DNA of 64,000 bases, taken from NCBI GenBank assembly GCA_965199845.1, contig CBDATZ010000009.1:48701-112700 (forward strand). The letters run 5' to 3'. This DNA is from Ilyomonas sp965199845 (GTDB taxonomy: Bacteria; Bacteroidota; Bacteroidia; Chitinophagales; Chitinophagaceae). Under the pieces are notes generated by a model. It saw only the letters and a list, made by a program, of their open reading frames with translations. It made no database searches and was not told where the DNA came from. Each line of letters starts with the position of its first letter. Positions within the stretch are counted from its first letter, which is position 1. The position numbers and the translations under genes are program-made. Shown here one piece after another: positions 43,056 to 51,982 of the stretch.

Positions 43056-43178
43056 AAGATACAAGAAGCAAGAATACAAGAAACAAGTTTCAAGGTACAA
43101 GAATACAAGAGATAAGAAACAAGCTACAAGATACAAGAAGCAAGAATACAAGAATTTAAGATACAAGATACAGAAGTA
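43056..43178 (-). repeat. NNNCAAG heptamer repeat block
   Basis: About sixteen degenerate units: ATACAAG, AAGCAAG, AATACAAG, AAACAAG, TTTCAAG, GTACAAG and so on, directly after the rnhA stop. A fragment recurs at 43300-43330. Same family as 30841-30936, in opposite orientation. Confidence 0.8.
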
Positions 43179-43251
43179 AGTTTTGGGAAAAAGTGGATAA
43201 TAAATAAGAAAGCAACACTTTGGAATGTTCAATAAATAACAGAATGTTGAT

Positions 43252-43365
43252 GGGCTGCGGGATGGAAGTGGAAAGCCCGTAAAGCGCCTACGGAGAAAGA
43301 GACAAGAATACAAGAAACAGGATTCAAGATGAACAGCCGGCGCTGCGGACTTGCAGCGAACAGCC
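43252..43365. repeat. GC-rich REP-like element
   Basis: GGGCT (43252-43256) and AGCCC (43274-43278) frame a stem-loop; CGCTGC (43341-43346) and GCAGCG (43353-43358) form a second perfect stem. GAACAGCC is repeated at 43331 and 43358. Between them lies an NNNCAAG fragment. The text resembles dispersed extragenic elements of Bacteroidota seen elsewhere (from memory). Confidence 0.55.
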
Positions 43366-43416
43366 CGAACAAAAGTTATACTGAAATACAAAAGATAACG
43401 GCCCCAAAATAAACAG

Positions 43417-44355
43417 TTAGTCAGGGATTTTCTTCTTTTTATATTTATCTAAATTGATAATCAGAACGCTTGATAATATGATGGCTAATGCGGCGAGTTG
43501 TAAACCGTTTATGGTTTCGCTGGCAAAGAAAACGCCAAGCAAAACAGCCACCACCGGATTTACATACGCATTGGTGCTTACCTGCGTGGCTGGTCGCACA
43601 GAAAGCAGCCAGATGTATGCGCTGTAACCTGCTAAAGAACCCATTGTTACTAAATACAAAACAGATAACCACGCATTTATTGACACGTGATGAATGTTGA
43701 AATGCGACAACTCGCCCGTACTGACCGTTAATATAAAAAATGAAAAAGCGGCAGCCATCATTTGCCAGGCAGCGCCAACAATAATACTGCCTTCAGAATG
43801 CGACTTTGAATATAACGAACCGACCGCCCAGCAAATGTTTCCGATAATGACAACCAGCATATTGACAATAAGAAATGTGCTGTTTGCATCGGCTAAACTT
43901 GCCATTACTTTTTGACTGAATAAGAGCACAACGCCGGCGAAACCGATAACGACACCGGTTATGATTTTTGCATTGCTGAAATTGGCTTTGCGGTTTTTTC
44001 CATCGAGTAAAACAAACCATAAAGGCGCGGCGGAAATAAGCACGGCCACAAAAGAACTTGGCAACACTTGCTCTGACCAAATGATGGAACCATTGGCGAT
44101 AAACAATAATAAATTACCGGTTACAAATGAACTGATAAGTTGCTGCCTGTTAAACAATTTTTCTTTCTTAAAAGCACACCATAACAACAATAAAATACCT
44201 GACGCAAAGAAGCGCACGGCACCTAATAAAAAAGGTGGAAATCCTTTCTCAGACATTTGTATGAAAAAGTATGTTGAACCCCAAACAATATATACGATTG
44301 CAAATGCAAGTACGACCAAAGCTAATGGTGCGGCTGATGTTGGTTGCTGCTTCAT
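43417..44355 (-). CDS. EamA/DMT family exporter
   Basis: A 312-residue inner-membrane transporter of the drug/metabolite superfamily with ten hydrophobic helices in two EamA repeats (about 12-140 and 160-300). YIVWGSTYFFIQMSEKGFPP (about 19-38) and FLLGAVRFFASGILLLLW open repeat one; QVSTNAYVNPVVAVLLGVFF (about 263) is the conserved motif of the second. Such proteins export amino acids or metabolites; substrate unknown. Single gene. Confidence 0.9.
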   Translation of the reverse strand: MKQQPTSAAPLALVVLAFAIVYIVWGSTYFFIQMSEKGFPPFLLGAVRFFASGILLLLWCAFKKEKLFNRQQLISSFVTGNLLLFIANGSIIWSEQVLPSSFVAVLISAAPLWFVLLDGKNRKANFSNAKIITGVVIGFAGVVLLFSQKVMASLADANSTFLIVNMLVVIIGNICWAVGSLYSKSHSEGSIIVGAAWQMMAAAFSFFILTVSTGELSHFNIHHVSINAWLSVLYLVTMGSLAGYSAYIWLLSVRPATQVSTNAYVNPVVAVLLGVFFASETINGLQLAALAIILSSVLIINLDKYKKKKIPD

Positions 44356-44410
44356 TTATGGTGCAAAGATGAACAAGAGAATGAAATGATTTCACATCTT
44401 TTTTAAAATA

Positions 44411-44440
44411 AAAAAAGCCGGTTGTGAAGCGGCTTTTTTT
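44411..44440 (-). terminator. terminator of the lipoprotein gene
   Basis: AAAAAAGCCG and CGGCTTTTTT form a 10 bp stem with a 10-base loop, 77 bases after the lipoprotein stop; T-rich on both strands, so it may work in both directions. Confidence 0.7.
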
Positions 44441-44517
44441 TATCATTTTCGGATAGGATTGTTTGCAATATCCATACGAATAAATGTATGGATTTTGTGC
44501 GTTTATAAAGACAATGA

Positions 44518-45093
44518 TTATTGTTTGTAAAACGCTTCAGTTTCGCCGCTTGATGTAGTCGTGAAAGCCTGGCGGTCGCCTAATGTTGTAAAGCTGACAG
44601 CCGGGAAAGAAACCGTTCTGCCGTTACCGGTTGACGGATTGTAGATTTCATCTCCGCTTAACGCTCTGTCTGTTCCGCTTGTTGATTTGTACCTGCCGCC
44701 CATTGAGTAGAAAGTCAGGTTTCCTTCGCTGTCCATTTCATAATAACCCTTATAGGAAATATCAACCGCGAGATAACTTCCATAACCCAGATCTGAAAAG
44801 ATATGACTGTATAATGTGCCATTGCCTTTGGCATCTACCGACATCCGGTAAGCAAAACCATATTGACTTCCCTGCCATGTGCCGTTTGGATCGTAGTAAC
44901 CGCCGTCGCTGCCGCTGGTCCACATCCAGTCGCCGGCTAAACGGGAATCTATATTGTGTGTGCCATAATCGCTGCCACCGCCGTCATGGCCGCCTGGTTT
45001 GCCTGCTGTTTTTGAACAGCTTGTTGCAGATAATGAAATGAATAATGCACCGGCTAATACAAAGAGAACCTGTTTAAAGTTGAACGTTTTCAT
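44518..45093 (-). CDS. lipoprotein of unknown function
   Basis: A 191-residue lipoprotein. Signal sequence about 1-25 ends in lipobox SATSC (Cys about 26), followed by a Gly-rich spacer (GKPGGHDGGGSDYGTHN). The mature part, from DSRLAGDWMWTSGSDGGYYD, alternates Gly/Tyr-rich strands and ends TTSSGETEAFYKQ. The LAGDWMW start is like small beta-barrel lipoproteins with a LxGxW motif, such as lipocalin-like domains. No further assignment. Single gene with a -7 box at 45148-45155. Confidence 0.7.
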   Translation of the reverse strand: MKTFNFKQVLFVLAGALFISLSATSCSKTAGKPGGHDGGGSDYGTHNIDSRLAGDWMWTSGSDGGYYDPNGTWQGSQYGFAYRMSVDAKGNGTLYSHIFSDLGYGSYLAVDISYKGYYEMDSEGNLTFYSMGGRYKSTSGTDRALSGDEIYNPSTGNGRTVSFPAVSFTTLGDRQAFTTTSSGETEAFYKQ

Positions 45094-45147
45094 GTTTACT
45101 GTTTTTGAGTTGTGTTTTTATGTATATTGCTATTTTGTTTAACAGGG

Positions 45148-45155
45148 CAAAAGTA
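45148..45155 (-). promoter_or_regulatory. -7 box of the lipoprotein gene
   Basis: TACTTTTG on the minus strand, 54 bases before the ATG; -33 element not clear. Confidence 0.3.
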
Positions 45156-45269
45156 AATTGCCTCTATGCCTTGTGAAATAGCATAAACATGTGAGATTTG
45201 TATTACACATGAAAATGGAGGTATTCTTATTTGAAAAGAGTAGTTATCAGGGTTGAAATTTTTTTGCTT

Positions 45270-47924
45270 TTATAATCCTGAAACCAGCACGCCAACCGGG
45301 AACTTTTTTAGTAAAGGCAGAACATCAATTTCATTATTGCTGGTTATATTTTCATTTGTAAAAATATTGTTCCAATGAGATGATGTATTGGCAGGTAAAG
45401 AAACCGTAATGGATTCTACCGATTGCAAAATATCTTCTGCAAAAGGAATGATTACAACAACGCATTTATCATCTTTCTTTCGTGCATACGCTATCACTTT
45501 ATCGTTGTTTATATGTAAGGGCAAATAGTCTCCTTCTAAAAAGAAATCGTTGTGCTGATTACGCAGGTTTAGCGTTTTATACGTTACAAATAACTTCTCT
45601 CTGCCTTCTTTTTTGTATTGATGAATAAAAGCCAAAACAGCATCGGTGCCTTTCTTTTCCAATTCAATTATTTCATCCAAATTTCTCTTGCGACAATCAT
45701 AGTCAACAGGTCTTCTATTGTCAGGATCAACATAACTTACATCCCATAGTTCACAGCCCTGATATATATCAGGAATGCCGGGTGCCGTTATCTTTATTAC
45801 CGTTTGCGCTAATGAGTATAAAGTTGCTTTATCTATTACTTTTTCTAAGAAAGAAATAAAGCTTTTCAAAAACGGATGTTGCTCATCTAATAAAGAAGCC
45901 ACAAAACTTTTGCAGGCTTCTTCGTACTCTGCATTTGGTGCGTCATAAGTCGTTTCTACTTTCGCTTCGCGCAACGCTTTTTCCAAAAAAGCAAACGTGC
46001 GTTCTTTATAGGTATCGGTTACCTGCAAATCTTCCGGGAAAGCACCAATGAGTGATTGATAAATGAAATATTCATCGTTGGTTGTAGGTGCCGGTTTGTT
46101 ATTTACAAGCTTGATAAAAGGCGTATTTATTTGTCGCCAGTTATTTACATTTTTAATCCATTCATCCGGTAGCGCAGCCAGCGCATTAATACGCATTCTG
46201 CCGTCTTCGCCGCGCTTTGTATCGTGCGTAGAAGTCGCGTTTAATGAATACGGATTGTTCTTTTGCCGGCTCTGCATTTTGGTATGAAAATCATCAATCG
46301 AAATACCTAATTGTGAAGGCGAATCGCCAACTTCATTATGAGAAATTAAAGGATTATAAACATAGAACGTGGTATCCTCAACGCCTTTGGCAGCAAGCGG
46401 TCCGGTAAACTGCATCAGCCGCATGAGGAACAATAATTTGTAGCTATCTTCCGGCTTCTTTCCATCAGCATGAAAAACTGTTTTTAGTAAATCCAATTCA
46501 TCCTTTGCATCACCGATTTTTGCTTCTGCTTTCTCAAAGGCTTCATTTACTTTGGGCAGCGCTTCTTCATGTAACGGATATTGGTCGGGATAAATACGAT
46601 ACACCGGAAAACAAGCCATCAAAATACTGAGCGCATCTTTTAGTTTCGCCCTGTCATAAGCTTCTTTTTGAAAGACAGTTTGTTCTTCTACCATGCGCAG
46701 TAAATTTTCTAATTCGCCACCCATGTGCGTTAAAAGAAACGTATGCTTTTTATCATAAACAATATCCGGATACACGGATGTTTGCGGAACCAGTTCTTTA
46801 TAAAAAGAAAGCAATTTTTCACTTCCTTTTTTATCTGTCAACAACTGGTTGGTAAAAGAAAGAAACTCATAACCGCTGGTGCCATGCAAGCCCCAATCTT
46901 TAGCGATGTCTTCATTATACTCCAATATTTTTTCAGCGATGATGTAACAATCCTTACCAAACAAATTTCTCAGTCTCTGCACATACTGTTGCGGATTATA
47001 CAGACCATCAATATGATCAATACGCAAACCTTGAATAAGCCCTTTTTTATATAAGCCTAACATAAACTGATGATAATCTGTGAATACAAATTCATCTTCC
47101 ATTCGCAGGCAAATCAATTGATTAACAGTAAAAAATCTTCTGAAATTTATTTCCTGATCTGTTACTGTAAACCACGTTAAAATATAGTGCTGCTTATCAA
47201 GAAATTGCCTGAACAAAGCTTTGTCATCATTCATCTTTTTGACAGCCTGCTGAATCGTTTCAGTATTTGTTTTTACATTGTTGAGCCATTCCTTTTTTGC
47301 TTCCTGCCATTTTGTTTTATCTATCTTTATTTTACTTAGTAAAGTATCTGTATTATCATTATTATTACTGCTTTCTATCATCGAAAAAATAAATGGCAAT
47401 GAATCAGCCGCAACCGGATATTTTTCTTCAAAATAAGCGAGATGAAAGCCACTTTCATCAAACTGAAGTTGTATCTCGTTTGCATCAATGGCTTCGTTTA
47501 AATCTTTACCAATAAAAGGCACCATCAGTTTGCCTTTATAAACCGGATTGAAATGATTCCAGTTAATGTCGAAGTAATGATAATAAGGCGATTGCTCACC
47601 GCGTTCCATCACATCATACAATCGCTCGTTATTGGTAACAAAAGCCATGTGGTTCGGCACAATATCCTGCAACCAGCTCATTCCTTTTTGCGATAAAGAA
47701 TGTGATAATTCTTCGAGTTGCAACATCGTTCCGATTTCTTTATTTAATACATCAGGATTGCATACATCATAACCATGTGTACTGCCTTTTGTTGATGTTG
47801 TAACCGGTGCCGCATAAACCGTAGAAATACCAAGTTTATGAAGATAATCTACAATGGTTTGTAGCTGCGATAATGTATAAGAACTGTTTAGCTGAATACG
47901 ATACGTAGAAGATGGAAAAAACAT
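45270..47924 (-). CDS. treY: malto-oligosyltrehalose synthase
   Basis: An 884-residue GH13 enzyme that turns the reducing-end maltose unit of a maltodextrin into a trehalose unit. STYRIQLNSSYTLSQLQTIV (5-24) is the TreY start; STKGSTHGYDVCNPD (about 44) and WLQDIVPNHMAF follow. The catalytic Asp is in GLRIDHIDGLYNPQQYVQRL (about 294) and the Glu in CYIIAEKILEYNE. The large insert and ALSILMACFPVYRIYPD, then VKGVEDTTFYVYNPLISHNE and TSTHDTKRGEDGRMRI, are TreY-specific. Normal length. It lies 2 bases after treZ, so the two are one operon. Confidence 0.95.
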   Translation of the reverse strand: MFFPSSTYRIQLNSSYTLSQLQTIVDYLHKLGISTVYAAPVTTSTKGSTHGYDVCNPDVLNKEIGTMLQLEELSHSLSQKGMSWLQDIVPNHMAFVTNNERLYDVMERGEQSPYYHYFDINWNHFNPVYKGKLMVPFIGKDLNEAIDANEIQLQFDESGFHLAYFEEKYPVAADSLPFIFSMIESSNNNDNTDTLLSKIKIDKTKWQEAKKEWLNNVKTNTETIQQAVKKMNDDKALFRQFLDKQHYILTWFTVTDQEINFRRFFTVNQLICLRMEDEFVFTDYHQFMLGLYKKGLIQGLRIDHIDGLYNPQQYVQRLRNLFGKDCYIIAEKILEYNEDIAKDWGLHGTSGYEFLSFTNQLLTDKKGSEKLLSFYKELVPQTSVYPDIVYDKKHTFLLTHMGGELENLLRMVEEQTVFQKEAYDRAKLKDALSILMACFPVYRIYPDQYPLHEEALPKVNEAFEKAEAKIGDAKDELDLLKTVFHADGKKPEDSYKLLFLMRLMQFTGPLAAKGVEDTTFYVYNPLISHNEVGDSPSQLGISIDDFHTKMQSRQKNNPYSLNATSTHDTKRGEDGRMRINALAALPDEWIKNVNNWRQINTPFIKLVNNKPAPTTNDEYFIYQSLIGAFPEDLQVTDTYKERTFAFLEKALREAKVETTYDAPNAEYEEACKSFVASLLDEQHPFLKSFISFLEKVIDKATLYSLAQTVIKITAPGIPDIYQGCELWDVSYVDPDNRRPVDYDCRKRNLDEIIELEKKGTDAVLAFIHQYKKEGREKLFVTYKTLNLRNQHNDFFLEGDYLPLHINNDKVIAYARKKDDKCVVVIIPFAEDILQSVESITVSLPANTSSHWNNIFTNENITSNNEIDVLPLLKKFPVGVLVSGL

Positions 47925-47926
47925 GG

Positions 47927-49762
47927 TTATTGTTTGTTGTTTGGTTCAAAAATATAAGCTGACATCGGACTTATCGGGAAACTTTCTACAGCGTGAATTT
48001 GTGCCGGCGTAATTTCATCTTCGCCATTCCATTCTTTTGTGGAAGAATCGAATATTTTAGTAAAAGAAGAAGCTACCGGAAGCTGATAATTGATTTGTTC
48101 TTTATTGAAATTGAAAACAATCAATACAGAATCATCTTCAAATTTTCTTTCAATGGTTAATACGTTTCCATCAGCAACCGGAAACACATTCATTGTGCTA
48201 CGTTCCTTTCCCTGCAAGGCTTTGCGCAATTTTCGTAACTGAATGAGATGTTTATAAAAACGAAGCAATACAGCATTATTTTCATCATCCAGATTCCAGG
48301 AAAGCATAGATTTTTGAAACGTATCTTTTGCCTGCGGATCAGGAAATTCACCATCAAATTTAAAATGAGAAAATTCTTTCTTTCTGCCTTCTGTTATACT
48401 TTTTACCAGGTCGGCATCAGTATGACTGGTAAAGTAAAGGAATGGCGCTTTCTCGCTATACTCTTCACCCATAAATAAAAGAGGTACATAAGGCGATAAC
48501 AATACAATAGCTGCAGCCAGTTTTAGCTGTTCAAAAGACAATAACGTTGTTAACCTGTCGCCTAACATGCGATTACCAATATGATCGTGATTTTGAGAGA
48601 AAACAACAAACTGTTTATAATGATTGTCATCGGCTTTGGCGCCAAATACTTTTTTGCGATGCGGCGAATAACAGCCATTGTAAACATACGTATCACGAAA
48701 AGCTTTCTCTATATATTGCAATGTTCCAAAGTCTTCATAATAACCATTTGTTTCACCTGTTAATACAGCGTGTAAGGCATGATGAAATTCATCTGTCCAT
48801 TGTCCGTCTAAGCCATAACCATCTTTACTTTCAGGATTGATATAACGCGGATTGTTTAAGTCTAATTCAGCAATTAAAATCTTTTTTCGGCCACTCTTTT
48901 CTTCCAGTTCCTTCACATGTTCTTTTAAGACTTTCATGAAGTGTTTGGCACCATAATCAACTATCGCATGAACGGCATCCATACGCAAACCATCTATGCG
49001 GTATTCATCCAGCCACATCAAAGCATTTTGCAAAAAATAACTGCGAACGCCATCGCTGTAAGCATCATCAAAATTCAGCGCATCACCCCAGGGCGTTTTA
49101 TGTTTTGATGTATAATAGGGTCCGAAATCGCTAAGGTATCCGCCTTCGGGTCCAACATGATTATATACTACATCAAGTATTACAGCTATCCCTTTTTGAT
49201 GTGCTGCATTTACCAATTTTTTTAAACCTGTTGCACCGCCATAAGAATTTTGCGCAGCAAACGGATACACGCCATCATAACCCCAATTCTGACTTCCGGG
49301 AAACTGAGCAACCGGCATAATTTCAATTGCATTGATACCTAAATCTTTGAGATAATCGAGCTTCTTTATAATGCCTTCAAACGATTGTTCTTTTGTAAAT
49401 GTTCCTGTATGAATTTCGTAAATAATCAACTCGTGAAGCGGCAATCCTTTCCAGTTATTATCTGTCCAGTTATATTGCCTTTCAATCACTTCAGAATCTT
49501 TATGCACGCCGTCCGGTTGCGAGACAGAAGCCGGATCGGGACGAACAATATCATTGTCTATTTTATAACTATAACGTAAACTTGGTTGTATATTTTGAAC
49601 AGTTGTTTTCCAGTAACCGGCTTCATCATTTTCGAGATTGATTTCCTTTTGAAACGGATAGGAAATAAGCAGTTGAACAGAGCTTTTTTGCGGAGCCCAA
49701 ACCGAAAAATCACAAATACCGTCATGATAAAAAGATCCGACAGGCTGGTATAAATTATCCAT
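47927..49762 (-). CDS. treZ: malto-oligosyltrehalose trehalohydrolase
   Basis: A 611-residue GH13 enzyme that releases free trehalose from the TreY product. An N-terminal CBM48-like domain (DFSVWAPQKSSVQLLI) precedes the barrel: YEIHTGTFTKEQSFEGII (about 113), VILDVVYNHVGPEGGYL (about 190), GLRMDAVHAIVDYGAKHF (nucleophile Asp, about 253), LIAELDLNNPRY (Glu) and SQNHDHIGNRMLGDRL (third Asp). YNHVGPEG and the DGYG/QWTDEFHHALH block are TreZ-specific. The ATG at 49762 replaces two upstream TTG codons. Upstream partner of treY; needs a debranching enzyme, which the window supplies at 18211-20328. Confidence 0.95.
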   Translation of the reverse strand: MDNLYQPVGSFYHDGICDFSVWAPQKSSVQLLISYPFQKEINLENDEAGYWKTTVQNIQPSLRYSYKIDNDIVRPDPASVSQPDGVHKDSEVIERQYNWTDNNWKGLPLHELIIYEIHTGTFTKEQSFEGIIKKLDYLKDLGINAIEIMPVAQFPGSQNWGYDGVYPFAAQNSYGGATGLKKLVNAAHQKGIAVILDVVYNHVGPEGGYLSDFGPYYTSKHKTPWGDALNFDDAYSDGVRSYFLQNALMWLDEYRIDGLRMDAVHAIVDYGAKHFMKVLKEHVKELEEKSGRKKILIAELDLNNPRYINPESKDGYGLDGQWTDEFHHALHAVLTGETNGYYEDFGTLQYIEKAFRDTYVYNGCYSPHRKKVFGAKADDNHYKQFVVFSQNHDHIGNRMLGDRLTTLLSFEQLKLAAAIVLLSPYVPLLFMGEEYSEKAPFLYFTSHTDADLVKSITEGRKKEFSHFKFDGEFPDPQAKDTFQKSMLSWNLDDENNAVLLRFYKHLIQLRKLRKALQGKERSTMNVFPVADGNVLTIERKFEDDSVLIVFNFNKEQINYQLPVASSFTKIFDSSTKEWNGEDEITPAQIHAVESFPISPMSAYIFEPNNKQ

Positions 49763-49916
49763 CAACAATGCCTTTCATTTGGTTGAAGCAATGCGAACAA
49801 ACACTGTGCGAGAAATAAAAGAAAACTGTCAGTTGTAAGAATTGAGAATATAAAAGTTAGAAACGAGAGAATGTTTTATAACTGTGTTCGATAGGTGCCA
49901 GATAATTACGAACAAC

Positions 49917-50561
49917 TCATAACGATACTACATTTCTCCTGATGGCTTCCAGCGCCATTCCGGTGCGGCTTTGTACATTTAATTTCTCAAAAAGTGCTTC
50001 GCGATAACCGTCAATTGTTCGTTCGGAAAGATGCATTTGTGCCGCGATTTGTTTGTAGGTGAGATCGCTGCAGGCGAGTCGTAAAAATGTCTTTTCTTTT
50101 TCAGATAAGGTTAATGGTTTTTCGGTGTTCTGCTTCACCAGCATACGGCGATAATGCATATTCAAATTATCGGCATTGTAATAGCCTTTACTTGCAATTT
50201 CAAGTAAGGCTTTTTCCAGTTCATCGGGGTGAATGTCTTTAAGCAAATACGCGCAGGCACCGGCTTTCAGCATACTGATGATGGTATTATCATCGTCTTT
50301 CATTGATAAAGCAACCACTTTTATTAATGGATATTCTTCGAGTAAATGTTGCGCTGTTTGCACACCATCCATGACCGGCATATTTACATCGAGTAAAACA
50401 ATATCTGGCTGTTCTTGTAAAGCTTTTATTTTATCTAATAAATCTTTGCCGTTTAAGGCATCAGCCACAATTGTAAATTCATTGAAACTGGCAATCAAAA
50501 TACTCAGCGACTTTAAAAAAAGCTGGTGATCATCTGCTATTGCTAATGTAATGGATTTCAT
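49917..50561 (-). CDS. LuxR/NarL-family response regulator
   Basis: A 214-residue DNA-binding regulator. Receiver domain 1-120: acidic pocket LAIADDHQLF (7-16), phospho-acceptor Asp in IVLLDVNMPVMDG (about 54-66) and Lys in YLLKDIHPDE (about 104). C-terminal helix-turn-helix: LTLSEKEKTFLRLACSDLTYKQIAAQ, quoted in parts as LTLSEKEKTFLRLAC and LTYKQIAAQMHLSERTIDGY (about 160-195). Its ATG overlaps the kinase stop by 4 bases. It should be phosphorylated by the adjacent NarX-type kinase. Last gene of a four-gene operon; targets unknown. Confidence 0.93.
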   Translation of the reverse strand: MKSITLAIADDHQLFLKSLSILIASFNEFTIVADALNGKDLLDKIKALQEQPDIVLLDVNMPVMDGVQTAQHLLEEYPLIKVVALSMKDDDNTIISMLKAGACAYLLKDIHPDELEKALLEIASKGYYNADNLNMHYRRMLVKQNTEKPLTLSEKEKTFLRLACSDLTYKQIAAQMHLSERTIDGYREALFEKLNVQSRTGMALEAIRRNVVSL

Positions 50562-51337
50562 ATATTCTGTTGTTCAACCGGTAATGTAATCAGCACTTGT
50601 GTTCCCTGTAGCAAAGTATTCCAGGCAATAGTTCCGCCTAAGAGTTTGGTGCGATGTTGCATGTTCATTATACCAACGCCGTTTGATTTCTCATCTGTTT
50701 TTATACCAACACCATCATCATCTACTGTTACGGTAATGTGCTCATCGCCAAACAAAGTTCTGATGGTTATATTATTTGCATTAGCGTGTTTAATACTGTT
50801 TTGCAAAGCTTCCTGCACAATACGAAACAACATCACCTGTGCTTCTGCCTGCATTGGTAAAAACGTTGTTGAGGTAAAGTATTCGGCGTGAATTGTGTGC
50901 GATGTATTAATACGTTCGACTTCTGTTTTTAAATTGTCGGTAATATTAAACTGGTTCAGCCATTCTTTATTTAATGATTTTGACAGCGAACGTAAATCCT
51001 GTATGGCTTTACCTAATGTTTGTTCCGCCGTTCGTAATGTATCCGGAATGTTATCTAAATTTCTTTCTGTAATGCCTAACAACATTTTAGTGCTGCTGAG
51101 AAGTTGCCCGATGTTATCATGTATTTCCTCGCTGATTTGGTTTAGCGTTGCTTCGTGCGTTTCGAGCTGAGATTGAAGCAATGCTTCGTTGTATTGCTGT
51201 TGCATTTGTAATCTTTCCTTGATATAAGTATTATATCTCTTTCTGTATTGGATAACAAGTATAATAAAAAATATAAGCAGTATTACTGCCAGCAAAGATA
51301 TAATGAAAACTATTTTGATAATTTCCGTTGCTTCCAT
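50558..51337 (-). CDS. NarX/DegS-type sensor histidine kinase (HisKA_3)
   Basis: A 259-residue kinase with a single membrane helix (about 7-30, VFIISLLAVILLIFFIIL). A coiled coil leads to the phospho-His in QISEEIHDNIGQLLSSTKML (about 67-86), the HisKA_3 form used with NarL-type regulators. The ATPase domain carries VTVDDDGVGI and GVGIMNMQHRTKLLGG (about 205-235). It has no extracellular sensor domain, so the signal probably comes through the 7TM protein or lipoprotein encoded just upstream. Its ATG lies inside the end of the preceding gene (28-base overlap), which suggests coupled translation. Confidence 0.93.
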   Translation of the reverse strand: MEATEIIKIVFIISLLAVILLIFFIILVIQYRKRYNTYIKERLQMQQQYNEALLQSQLETHEATLNQISEEIHDNIGQLLSSTKMLLGITERNLDNIPDTLRTAEQTLGKAIQDLRSLSKSLNKEWLNQFNITDNLKTEVERINTSHTIHAEYFTSTTFLPMQAEAQVMLFRIVQEALQNSIKHANANNITIRTLFGDEHITVTVDDDGVGIKTDEKSNGVGIMNMQHRTKLLGGTIAWNTLLQGTQVLITLPVEQQNI

Positions 51338-51975
51338 GCTGTAATGAATGAAATGCTAAGTAATAAATACATCAAAACATTTACAATATTAATTATAATT
51401 GAAAACACCTGCCTGAAGTCTTTTTCAACAGGTGTTTTATTCACTGCAAAATATTTATGCAAAGCAAAAATAATTGCTAATGGAATAGAATAAAGAAGAT
51501 ATGCACTTGCCACATAGAAAAACATACACTTTAATGGATTTACGATCTGATAATTTGCCAGCAATTCAGTCATATATATAAGTGCTGTAATAGCTGTGCA
51601 AATGCAGCCAATAATTAAAGTATAATCAACTAACTGATAAATTGTATTGACATTAATTTCAACTAACCAGTTGAGTAAAAAAATTATTTCGATTAAAATA
51701 ATAAACCGCTTCTTTAGCACAGATTCAACTTCTTGCAAACAGGTAAACATGTAAAAAGAAAAGAACACCAATATTGCAAAATTATTAAGCACATAATTTG
51801 TTTCTTTATGCCAATTAGTGATTAATTGCGTTGAAATTGTTTCATTAACTATTACTGCAAAGCAATAAAAACTAAAGACAATTAAATACTTTTTTATTCC
51901 TTTTGAAAAAAGTAAAATACTGCATAGAAATGCAAAACATTCGGCAAGAAAATATGGTGTAATTAATGGTTGCAT
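51310..51975 (-). CDS. multi-pass membrane protein next to sensor kinase
   Basis: A 221-residue protein with about seven hydrophobic helices (for example FLAECFAFLCSILLFSKGI, LIVFSFYCFAVIVNETIS, FAILVFFSFYMFTCL, YTLIIGCICTAITALIYMTE and AYLLYSIPLAIIFALHKYF) and a charged C-terminus (WKQRKLSK). No family recognised; its shape is like the 7TM sensory modules that sit before kinases. It overlaps the kinase gene by 28 bases and follows a lipoprotein gene by 7 bases. A sensor role is inferred from position only. Confidence 0.7.
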   Translation of the reverse strand: MQPLITPYFLAECFAFLCSILLFSKGIKKYLIVFSFYCFAVIVNETISTQLITNWHKETNYVLNNFAILVFFSFYMFTCLQEVESVLKKRFIILIEIIFLLNWLVEINVNTIYQLVDYTLIIGCICTAITALIYMTELLANYQIVNPLKCMFFYVASAYLLYSIPLAIIFALHKYFAVNKTPVEKDFRQVFSIIINIVNVLMYLLLSISFITAWKQRKLSK

Positions 51976-51982
51976 TAGGTTA

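Larger units (their letters stand above)
43056..43416. other. intergenic region made of repeat elements
   Basis: 361 bases between two convergent genes (rnhA and the EamA exporter). It is filled by the NNNCAAG block, a GC-rich REP-like element (43252-43365) and a second NNNCAAG fragment. No open frame of interest; its base composition differs from the surroundings. Confidence 0.7.

Noticed and set aside
43056..43178. CRISPR array
   Set aside because: The units are 7-8 bases with no 20-40 base spacers between conserved repeats and no cas genes nearby.
43252..43365. Insertion sequence end
   Set aside because: No transposase frame and no matching terminal inverted repeats; kept only as a REP-like element.
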